Assembly: GCA_025465355.1 (NCBI GenBank)
Contig: JAODNN010000033.1
Span: 1 to 32,355, forward strand
Length of the DNA stretch: 32,355 nucleotides
DNA from: Blastococcus sp.
GTDB lineage: Bacteria; Actinomycetota; Actinomycetes; Mycobacteriales; Geodermatophilaceae
Direction: 5' to 3'
Both the position numbers and the translations under genes were made by a program. The notes under the pieces are model-generated. The model searched no databases. It was not told where the DNA came from and was given only the letters and a program-made list of their open reading frames with translations. This document shows positions 23,800 to 30,980 of the stretch, in pieces (position 1 is the stretch's first letter; every line of letters begins with the position of its first letter).

Positions 23800-23811
23800 G
23801 CTTCCGGAAGC
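23800..23811. promoter_or_regulatory. 12-bp perfect palindrome in a divergent intergenic region
   Basis: GCTTCCGGAAGC lies between the stress-protein start (23724) and the LapA-like start (23868). Its central position suggests a shared operator, but the regulator is unknown. Confidence 0.4.
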
Positions 23812-23835
23812 ACGCTTCGATACGAATGCGGCGCG

Positions 23836-23841
23836 TAACGT
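23836..23841 (+). promoter_or_regulatory. Possible -10 of the LapA-like gene
   Basis: TAACGT fits TAnnnT, 26 bases before the ATG at 23868, with AAGGGAAGG in the leader. No clear -35 is present. Confidence 0.3.
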
Positions 23842-23867
23842 CCGCACCCTCCGAAAGGGAAGGCGCC

Positions 23868-24254
23868 ATGACCTCGCTCGGTCCAGAGAACGGCCCCGCA
23901 CCCGCGCCCACGGGCGCGCCTGCCCAGGTCCCCGTCGGGCCGCCGACGGCCGAGACGCCGCCCCCGGCCGGGTCGCCGGCACCTGTGAAGCCGGCCGTCC
24001 CGACTACCCGGACCGGCACGGTCTGGGTCGCGGTCTCCGGGGCCGGGTTGCTCGGGCTCGCGCTGATCGTCTTCCTGGTCCAGAACACCCGCACCGTGGA
24101 GGTGCAGTTCTTCGGGCTGTCGGGCCACACGTCACTCGGCCTGCTGCTGCTGATCGCGGCCGTCGCCGGGGTACTGCTCACCGTGGTGATCGGCAGCGCA
24201 CGGATCCTGCAGCTGCGGCGCACCATCCGCCGGCGCAACAAGCGGCAGCGCTGA
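23868..24254 (+). CDS. LapA-domain (DUF1049) membrane protein
   Basis: The 128-residue protein has a ~45-residue Pro/Ala-rich cytosolic N-terminus. Two transmembrane helices follow with the family motif FLVQNTRTVEVQFFGLSGHTS between them and a second helix LGLLLLIAAVAGVLLTVVIG. The tail is strongly basic (RRTIRRRNKRQR). In E. coli LapA/YciS works with LapB in lipopolysaccharide control, but actinobacterial members lack that context and have unknown roles. ATG 23868 has a good purine-rich ribosome-binding site. It converges on the ABC exporter gene with 21 bases between. Confidence 0.88.
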   Translation: MTSLGPENGPAPAPTGAPAQVPVGPPTAETPPPAGSPAPVKPAVPTTRTGTVWVAVSGAGLLGLALIVFLVQNTRTVEVQFFGLSGHTSLGLLLLIAAVAGVLLTVVIGSARILQLRRTIRRRNKRQR

Positions 24255-24275
24255 CCACGCGGCCCGGACGAGAGC

Positions 24276-26099
24276 TCAGACGAGGCTGTCCGCCCAGGCC
24301 CGGTGCAGCCCGGCGAAGCGGCCGGTGCCACCGACCAGATCCTCGGGCGAGCCGTCCTCGACGATCCGGCCGTCTTCCATCACCAGGACGCGGTCGGCGA
24401 ACTCCACCGTCGACAGCCGGTGGGCGATGATCAGCGCCGTCCGGTCCGCGAGCAGGGTGCGCAGCGCGCGCTGGACCAGCCGCTCGCTCGGGACGTCGAG
24501 TGAGCTGGTGGCCTCGTCGAGGATCAGCACCGCGGGATCGGCGAGGAAGGCCCGCGCGAAGCTCACCAGCTGCCGCTGCCCCGCCGAGAGCCGGCCACCG
24601 CGACGGCGCACGTCGGTGTCGTAGCCCTCGGGCAGGGCTTCGATGAACGGATGCGCACCGATGGCCCGGGCGGCGCCCTCGATCTCGTCCCGGCTCGCAC
24701 CCGGCCGGCCGAAGGAGATGTTGTCGGCGATCGTGCCGGAGAACAGGAAGCTCTCCTGGGTCACCATGACCATCGCGTGGCGCAGGTCGGCATCGGTCAG
24801 CCGGTCCAGCGGCACGCCGTCCAGCCGGATCTCACCGGCCGTCGGGTCGTAGAAGCGCGCCGTCAGCCGTGCCAGCGTCGACTTCCCGGCCCCGGTCGCG
24901 CCGACCAGTGCCACAGTCTGGCCGGCGGGGATGCGCAGGTCCAGCCCCGGGAGCACGGTCCGGTCGGTGTAGCCGAACCGCACCCCGTCGTAGGCGAGCT
25001 CGCCGCGGGGTTCGGGCAGTGCCACCGGCGCGGTCGGCTCGGCGACCGTCGGCTCCTCCTCCAGCACCCCGGACAGCTTCTCCAGCGCCGCGGTCGCCGA
25101 CTGGTAGGAGCTGTAGAACATCGCGACCTCCTGCAGCGGGTCGTAGAACCGGCGCAGGTAGAGCAGGAAGGACACCAGGGTGCCGACGGCCAGGCCGCCG
25201 TCCAGCACGCGCAGCGCACCCACGCCGAGGACGGCGACGGTGACCAGGTTCCCGATCAGCGTCACGGCCGGCACGAAGACCGCGATCAGCCAGAACGCGC
25301 GGTCGTGCGCCCGGCGGTTGTCCTCGTTCAGGACCGCGTGCAGCTCGTCGTTGCGCGGCTCCCGGCGGAAGGCCTGGACGGCGCGGATACCACCGAAGGT
25401 CTCGGTGAACTGCACGATGAGCGCGGCGACGCTCTCCCGCGTGCGCCGGTAGGCGGCGGTCGAGTGCCGCTGGAACCAGCGCGCGACCCACAGCAGCGCC
25501 GGGAAGCCGAGCAGCGCGATCAGGCCCAGCGGCGGGTCCAGCACGAGCAGGACGACGCCGATCGTGAGCACGCTGAACACCGCCGACACCAGGTTGTCCA
25601 GACCCTCGTCGAGCAGCTCGGCCAGCGCTTCGACGTCGCTGGTGAGCCGGCTGATCGTCTTGCCGGAGGTATAGCGCTCGTGGAAGGCCAGCGGCAGTCG
25701 CTGCACGTGCTGGAACACCCGCCGGCGCAGGGTCAGCAGCACCGCCTGGCCCACGCGGCCCGACCAGGTGAGGAAGACGTACCGCAGCACGGTGTCCAGC
25801 GCGGCGGCGCCGAGCATCGCGGCGGTGATCCAGACCAGCGGCCCGGCATCCCCGCGCATCAGCGCCGGGACGGCGACGTCGATGCCGAGCCCGATCAGGA
25901 ACGGGCCGGCCAGCCAGGCGATGTTCTGCACCGTGATCGTGAGCAGCAGCCACCACAGGGCGGCGTGGTGGGGGGCCAGCAGCTCGCCCAGCAGCCGACG
26001 GGAGCGGGCACGCAGGAAGATCCCGGCACCGGCCGAGAGCTGTTCGGTGTCCTCCGTGGCGACCCCGCGCCAGTTCTCGGTCACCGCTGGCGTGCTCAC
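24276..26099 (-). CDS. Heterodimeric ABC exporter, subunit with canonical Walker B
   Basis: The 607-residue half-transporter has an N-terminal six-helix membrane domain (~residues 35-340, with intracellular-loop sequence YTSGKTISRLTSDVEAL) and a C-terminal nucleotide-binding domain. Walker A GATGAGKST is near residue 400, Walker B LILDEATSSLD (catalytic Glu) near 525, and the H-loop is IIAHRLST. The ABC signature reads LSAGQ rather than LSGGQ. The GTG start at 26099 overlaps the stop of the upstream half-transporter (GTGA), so both subunits are made together. Similar pairs (BmrCD, TM287/288) export drugs or lipids. Substrate unknown. Confidence 0.93.
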   Translation of the reverse strand: MSTPAVTENWRGVATEDTEQLSAGAGIFLRARSRRLLGELLAPHHAALWWLLLTITVQNIAWLAGPFLIGLGIDVAVPALMRGDAGPLVWITAAMLGAAALDTVLRYVFLTWSGRVGQAVLLTLRRRVFQHVQRLPLAFHERYTSGKTISRLTSDVEALAELLDEGLDNLVSAVFSVLTIGVVLLVLDPPLGLIALLGFPALLWVARWFQRHSTAAYRRTRESVAALIVQFTETFGGIRAVQAFRREPRNDELHAVLNEDNRRAHDRAFWLIAVFVPAVTLIGNLVTVAVLGVGALRVLDGGLAVGTLVSFLLYLRRFYDPLQEVAMFYSSYQSATAALEKLSGVLEEEPTVAEPTAPVALPEPRGELAYDGVRFGYTDRTVLPGLDLRIPAGQTVALVGATGAGKSTLARLTARFYDPTAGEIRLDGVPLDRLTDADLRHAMVMVTQESFLFSGTIADNISFGRPGASRDEIEGAARAIGAHPFIEALPEGYDTDVRRRGGRLSAGQRQLVSFARAFLADPAVLILDEATSSLDVPSERLVQRALRTLLADRTALIIAHRLSTVEFADRVLVMEDGRIVEDGSPEDLVGGTGRFAGLHRAWADSLV

Positions 26100-27883
26100 G
26101 AGGGAACCTCAGCGAGTTCGCTGTCCTGGGCCAGCAGGTTGCGGTAGGCGGGGACGTCGGCCAGCAGGTCGGTGTGCCGGCCGACGGCGGCGATCCGGCC
26201 TCCCGCGAGCAGCGCGACGCGGTCGGCCAGGAGGACGGTCGAGGGGCGGTGGGCGACCACGAGCGCGGTGGTGCCCGCGAGCACCTCGCGCAGCGCCCTC
26301 TCGACCAGCTTCTCGGTGTGCACGTCGAGGGCGGAGAGCGGGTCGTCCAGGACGAGGACCGACGGGCGGCCCAGCACGGCGCGGGCCAGAGCCAGCCGCT
26401 GTCGCTGCCCGCCGGACAGCGACAGGCCCTGTTCGCCGATGCGGGTGGCCAGCCCCCACGGGAGGTCGTGCACGAACTCGGCCTGCGCCACCCGCAGGGC
26501 TTCCTCGACGTCGGCCTCCGACGCGTCGGGCCGGCCCAGGGTGAGGTTCTCCCGGACGCTCATGGAGAACAGCGTCGCGTCCTCGAAGGCGGCGGCCACG
26601 ACGCTGCGCAGCTGGGTGAGCGGCAGGTCGCGGATGTCCACGCCGTCGAGGGTGACCCGGCCCGCGGTGACGTCGTAGAGCCGGCCGACCAGCGCGGTGA
26701 GCGTCGTCTTCCCGGACCCGGTGGCGCCCACGAGGGCGACCGTCTCACCGGGCGCGATCTCGAGGTCGATGCCGTCGAGCACGGGGGAGGTGGAGCCGGG
26801 GTAGGTGAAGCCGGCGCCCTCGAACCGCAGCCGGGCGGGGGAGCCGAGCGACGCCGGGCGGACCCCGGGCCGGTCGGTCACGGTGATCGGCGCGTCCAGC
26901 AGCTCACCGATCCGGTCGCAGGCGCTCGCCGCCTCCTGCGCGAACGCGAACAGGAAGCCCAGCGACAGGATCGGCCACAACAGCACGGTGAACAGCGCCA
27001 CGAAGCCGACCAGCCCGCCGACGGTCAGGGCGCCGGCGTGCACGGCTACCGCGCCGCCGACCAGGATCATCGCGAGCGTCAGCTGGGGGTGCAGCTCGAA
27101 CACGCACCAGAGCAGCGCGAGCGTGCGCACCTTCTTCAGCTGCAGCGTCCGCAGCCGGGTGGCCTTGGCGTCGTACCGGTCGAACACCAGCCCGCTGCGG
27201 CCCAGCGACTTGACGACCCGGATGCCCTGGACCGCCTCCTCGACGTCGGTGGTCAGCTCGCCCTGCTGGTCCTGCACGCTCCGGGCCTGGACGTTGTACC
27301 GCCGCTCCCAGCGCAGTGCCAGGCCGCTGAGCGGGACCGTGGTCAGCAGGACGGCCAGGCCCAACGGCCAGTACCTCACCAGGAGCAGCGCGAGGACCAC
27401 GACACAGGTGACCAGGTTGACGGCCAGGAAGACCGCGCCGAAGCCGACGAAGCGGCGGACGGTGCTGACGTCCGTCGTCGCGCGGGAGAGCAGCTGCCCC
27501 GATGCCCAGCGGTCGTGGAAGGCCACCGGCAGCCGTTGCAGCCGGGCGTACAGCGTGTCGCGCAGGTCGCGCTCGATCTGCAGGCAGCTCTTGTTCATCG
27601 CCCACCGCCGGAGGAAGAACAGCGCGGCCTCGGCGATGCCGAACACCAGGGCGAGCCCGATGAGGGGGATCAGCCCGGCGCGGTCGTGTGCCGCGATCGG
27701 CCCGTCCACGATGGCGGCGGTGATCAGCGGGACGGCGAGCTGGGCGAGCGTCGCCAGGAGCGCCCCGCCGAAGGTGAGCGCGATCATCCCGCGGTAGGGA
27801 CGCGCGAACGGCCAGAGGCGCAGCAGAGCGGAGAGCCGGCCCCGGCCGTCGGCTGGCAACGGTTGCGAGGCGGGATCGTTCAC
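26096..27883 (-). CDS. Heterodimeric ABC exporter, subunit with degenerate Walker B
   Basis: The 595-residue half-transporter has a membrane domain of about six helices and an NBD. Walker A is GATGSGKTT near residue 385, the signature is canonical LSGGQRQR, and Walker B is LVLDDPLSALD. The catalytic Glu is therefore replaced by Asp, as in the degenerate-site subunits of known heterodimers. The H-loop is VVAHRPST. The GTG at 27883 was chosen because a TAGCCT hexamer ends 7 bases upstream (leaderless) and the family N-terminus (LLRLWPFARPYRGMI) begins soon after; the longer frame reads through antisense of sepH. It is co-translated with the second subunit. Confidence 0.92.
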   Translation of the reverse strand: MNDPASQPLPADGRGRLSALLRLWPFARPYRGMIALTFGGALLATLAQLAVPLITAAIVDGPIAAHDRAGLIPLIGLALVFGIAEAALFFLRRWAMNKSCLQIERDLRDTLYARLQRLPVAFHDRWASGQLLSRATTDVSTVRRFVGFGAVFLAVNLVTCVVVLALLLVRYWPLGLAVLLTTVPLSGLALRWERRYNVQARSVQDQQGELTTDVEEAVQGIRVVKSLGRSGLVFDRYDAKATRLRTLQLKKVRTLALLWCVFELHPQLTLAMILVGGAVAVHAGALTVGGLVGFVALFTVLLWPILSLGFLFAFAQEAASACDRIGELLDAPITVTDRPGVRPASLGSPARLRFEGAGFTYPGSTSPVLDGIDLEIAPGETVALVGATGSGKTTLTALVGRLYDVTAGRVTLDGVDIRDLPLTQLRSVVAAAFEDATLFSMSVRENLTLGRPDASEADVEEALRVAQAEFVHDLPWGLATRIGEQGLSLSGGQRQRLALARAVLGRPSVLVLDDPLSALDVHTEKLVERALREVLAGTTALVVAHRPSTVLLADRVALLAGGRIAAVGRHTDLLADVPAYRNLLAQDSELAEVPS

Positions 27884-27890
27884 GTTGTCC

Positions 27891-27896
27891 AGGCTA
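27891..27896 (-). promoter_or_regulatory. -10 hexamer for the ABC exporter pair, leaderless spacing
   Basis: TAGCCT on the minus strand ends 7 bases before the GTG at 27883, identical to the hexamer before the DUF202 operon. No ribosome-binding site lies between. Confidence 0.5.
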
Positions 27897-27934
27897 GAGG
27901 GGGGTACTGACCAAAGCGAACGACTTTCATTCGG

Positions 27935-27985
27935 CCCCTCTGCAGGGACCCGCCGCGAGCGTGCGAGGGGCGGGGGGCAGAGGGG
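27935..27985 (-). terminator. Two-tier hairpin downstream of sepH
   Basis: CCCCTCTGC (27935-27943) pairs with GCAGAGGGG (27977-27985). Inside it CCCGCC (27949-27954) pairs with GGCGGG (27969-27974). The hairpin begins about 8 bases after the sepH stop and precedes the ABC exporter promoter. It has no clear U-tract, which is common in actinobacteria. Confidence 0.6.
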
Positions 27986-27992
27986 TCCTCTT

Positions 27993-28928
27993 TCAGCGGT
28001 GCCGGCGGACCCCGAAGACGATGTCCTCCCACGCGGGGATCCGGGCGCGGGGGTCATCGGAGTCGGAGTCGTCGGGGCTGCGCCCGAGGACGACGGTGTC
28101 GTGGTCGGCCACCTCGTCCAGCAGCGCCTCGACCGACCGCTCGTCGGCGGGCGAGCCGTCTGGCGCGTGCACGTCGCGGACCGGCGCCTCCTCGTCCACG
28201 TGCGGCACGGCATCGGCGTGGAGGAGGTCCGCGTCCGGTGCGTCGTCCCGGGAGGGGACCCGCAGCGCCGTCACGGGGCGGGCTCGGTGCGAGGGGTTGG
28301 CCGCGAGCCCGGCGGGCACGTCGGGGACGACCCGCACCAGCCGGGTGCCCTCGGCGAAGTCCAGCGTGGCGGCGTCGTGCGGGGTGACCGTGCGCGAGGG
28401 GAGGTCGAAGGCCCACCGCGTCGTACCCGAGCTCTCCCCGGCGCTCCAGGCGGCGGTGACCACCCACGCACCGTCGTCGCTGCGATGGGCGTCCCAGACC
28501 ACGGCCTCGACCCCGGCGTCGATCAGCCGCAGCCGCTCGGTCATGAACCGCTGGAGCGAGGCGGGCGGCGTTCCCTCGGAGAGCCGGACGCGGGCTTCCC
28601 GCGCCTGCTCGGCGACCCGGGCACGCTCCTGCAGCACGGGATGGGCGAAACGCATGATCCGCTCCACGCGGGTCCCCGAGGCCGCGGCCACCTGCTCAGG
28701 GGTCTCGCCGGCGCGGATGCGCGCCTGGATGATCCGCGGCGGGAGCTCGGTGCCCAGGTCGACGTCGATCTGGGTGAGGCGCCGGGAGTCACCCCGGGCC
28801 GCTGCCCGCAGGCGGTCGTCGATGGGCAGCTCGAACCGGATCTCCCCCTCGGCGGTGTCCGCGCCGTCCTGGGCGAGGATCACGCTCTTCCCGTCGTCGG
28901 AGAGCGCCACGAGGCGCAGCGTGCGCAT
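27993..28928 (-). CDS. sepH: Septation protein SepH
   Basis: The 311-residue protein starts MRTLRLVALSDDGKSVIL, with an N-terminal domain containing a helix-turn-helix-like segment (RIIQARIRAGETPEQVAAAS, ERIMRFAHPVLQERARVAEQ). A conserved AWVVTAAWSAG block follows, then a long acidic, disordered-looking linker and a terminal IPAWEDIVFGVRRHR. This is the SepH (DUF3071) layout. SepH binds FtsZ and stimulates filament assembly at division sites in Streptomyces and mycobacteria. ATG 28928 has GGAGGA about six bases upstream; the frame continues upstream only as antisense of the peptidase. It is followed by a hairpin terminator. Position matches Rv0883c (from memory). Confidence 0.92.
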   Translation of the reverse strand: MRTLRLVALSDDGKSVILAQDGADTAEGEIRFELPIDDRLRAAARGDSRRLTQIDVDLGTELPPRIIQARIRAGETPEQVAAASGTRVERIMRFAHPVLQERARVAEQAREARVRLSEGTPPASLQRFMTERLRLIDAGVEAVVWDAHRSDDGAWVVTAAWSAGESSGTTRWAFDLPSRTVTPHDAATLDFAEGTRLVRVVPDVPAGLAANPSHRARPVTALRVPSRDDAPDADLLHADAVPHVDEEAPVRDVHAPDGSPADERSVEALLDEVADHDTVVLGRSPDDSDSDDPRARIPAWEDIVFGVRRHR

Positions 28929-29129
28929 GGACGTCCTCCGTACGACGTGAGCAAACCTGAGACCAGCAAGAAACCGGAGCCCGAGGCTATCCGCGCGTCC
29001 GGGGCCCGGCCCGCAGGCGCCCCGGCGTGGCGCGCACCCGCCCGAGGGCAGGAGACGGCTCTGGCGTGGAATCGTGCCGCACGTCGCTCCAGTGGGAGCG
29101 CACTGGACGGACCCAGCCGAGGAGGTGCG

Positions 29130-30980
29130 ATGAACGGCCCGGTGACCGATGAACGCACCCTGCCGCTCGCGGTGCGCCTCGCGATCGCCGAGGTCGCCGC
29201 AGCGGCCGGCGCCTGGTGCCCGTCGCTCTCCCCGGACGGCGGCCGGGTCGCCTACGTGACCGATCGCTCGGGCGTGCCCGCGCTGGAGGTCGCCCCCGTC
29301 GAGGGCCCGGGCGACCCGGTGCTGCTGTCCGGGCCCGGCGAGGAGGTCGTCTCTGTCGCGTGGTCGCCCGACGGCGCCCGGCTGGTCTACCTGGTGAGCC
29401 CGGGTGGCTCCATCTGCGCCGAGCTCCATGTCGTCGGGGCCGACGGCACGGGCCACCGGATGGTCGCGGGGGAGGACCCGCGCGCCACCGTGTTCGCCGG
29501 AGGGTGGACCGGTCCGGGCTCCTACGCCTGCACGATCGCCCGCGGTGACGGGCCCGATGCCGACGTCGTCCTGGTCGACGTCGAGGACGGCACCGCCCGG
29601 ACGCTGGCCCGCGGTGGGTTCCTCTCGGTCACCTCGGTGTCGGCGGACGAGCGCTTCGTGCTGGCCCGCCGTGGGCCCCGCGGCTACCGGCACATCGTCG
29701 TCGTGGACGTCGCCACCGGCGAGCAGCGCCGGGTGCTGGCACCGGAGGCCGCGGGGGGCATCGCGTCGGAGGACGGCCGGTTCGGTCCCGACCGGCGCTC
29801 GGTGTACCTCCGGGCGTCACTGCCCGGTGTTCCGGGTGCCGACCGGGCCGGTCTCGTCGTCGTCCCGCTCTCGGAGGACGGCGTGCCGGGTGTGGGCCGC
29901 ACCGTCCTGTACCGCCCGGACGCCGACCTCGACGGCTACGCGTTGCGGACCGACGGCACCCTGCTCGCCGTGTGGAACAACGACGGCGTCACCGAACTGT
30001 GGGTGCACGCGCTGGTCGACGGCGCTGTGGTGCGCCAAATCCCGCTGCCCCAGCCGGTGATGCCTGGCTGGTCGCTGGCCGCCGACGGCATGACCCTGAT
30101 CGCCGAGCAGACCGGCCCGCGGGCCCCGCGCGGTCTGTGGCGCGTTCCGCTGACCGGCACCGCCGTTCCCGGTCCGCTGTCCTCGACGCCGCCGCGGCCC
30201 GATCCCGCGCTGCTCGTCGAGCCGGTGCGGCACAGCTACCGGACGCCCGACGGCGTGGAGCTGTCCGGCTGGCTGTACACGCCGCCCGGGAGGAGCGGGC
30301 CCAATCGGACGGTGGTGAGCTTTCACGGCGGCCCCGAGGGGCAGGAGCGGCCGAGCTACTCGCCGGTCGCCCAGGGTCTGGTCGCCACCGGGTTCACCGT
30401 GTTCGCCCCCAACGTGCGGGGGTCCGGCGGTAGCGGCCGCGCCTTCATGACCGCCGACGACGGCCCGGCCCGCGAGGCGTCGTTCGCCGACGTCCGGACG
30501 ACGGTCGAGGCGCTGGTGGCCGCGGGCATCGCCGAGCCAGGCCGGATCGGCTCACACGGCTGGTCCTACGGCGGCTACCTGACCCTGGTGGCGCTGACCC
30601 GATGGCCCGACCTGTTCGCCGCCGGTGCCACGCTGGCCGGGATGAGCGACCTGCGCACCTTCTTCGCCGGCACCGAGCCGTGGATGGCGGCGGCCTCGGT
30701 GACCGAGTACGGCGACCCGGTGGCCGACCGCGAGATGCTGGGTGCCCTCTCGCCGATGACGACGGCGGACCGGTTGAGGGCACCGGTCCTGCTCGCCCAC
30801 GGCGACCGCGACACCAACGTGCCGGTCCTCGAGTCGGTGCAGCTGCACCAGGCGCTGCAGGCGCTCGGCGCGACCTCCCACCTCCTGCTGCTTCCCGGTG
30901 AGGGGCACACGATCGTCGGCCGCGACCACCTGGTCGAGCTCAGTGAGCGGGTCGCCGCCTGGTTCGACCGCTGGCTGTGA
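29130..30980 (+). CDS. S9-family (prolyl oligopeptidase-type) serine peptidase
   Basis: The 616-residue protein has an N-terminal ~360-residue beta-propeller with WD40/TolB-like repeats (LSPDGGRVAYVTD, AWSPDGARLVYLV) and a C-terminal alpha/beta-hydrolase. The catalytic triad is visible: Ser479 in GWSYGG, Asp561 in HGDRDTNVP and His593 in GEGHT. The oxyanion region is VVSFHGGPEGQERP. No signal peptide is seen, so it is probably cytoplasmic and cleaves short peptides or acyl-peptides. ATG 29130 has GGAGG at 29121-29125. Its stop overlaps the start of the ATP-grasp gene (GTGA). Confidence 0.94.
   Translation: MNGPVTDERTLPLAVRLAIAEVAAAAGAWCPSLSPDGGRVAYVTDRSGVPALEVAPVEGPGDPVLLSGPGEEVVSVAWSPDGARLVYLVSPGGSICAELHVVGADGTGHRMVAGEDPRATVFAGGWTGPGSYACTIARGDGPDADVVLVDVEDGTARTLARGGFLSVTSVSADERFVLARRGPRGYRHIVVVDVATGEQRRVLAPEAAGGIASEDGRFGPDRRSVYLRASLPGVPGADRAGLVVVPLSEDGVPGVGRTVLYRPDADLDGYALRTDGTLLAVWNNDGVTELWVHALVDGAVVRQIPLPQPVMPGWSLAADGMTLIAEQTGPRAPRGLWRVPLTGTAVPGPLSSTPPRPDPALLVEPVRHSYRTPDGVELSGWLYTPPGRSGPNRTVVSFHGGPEGQERPSYSPVAQGLVATGFTVFAPNVRGSGGSGRAFMTADDGPAREASFADVRTTVEALVAAGIAEPGRIGSHGWSYGGYLTLVALTRWPDLFAAGATLAGMSDLRTFFAGTEPWMAAASVTEYGDPVADREMLGALSPMTTADRLRAPVLLAHGDRDTNVPVLESVQLHQALQALGATSHLLLLPGEGHTIVGRDHLVELSERVAAWFDRWL

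Noticed and set aside
26174-27910. 578-codon plus-strand frame opposite the first ABC subunit
   Set aside because: It is Gln/Arg/Asp-rich without recognisable domains and lies wholly over a convincing ABC transporter.
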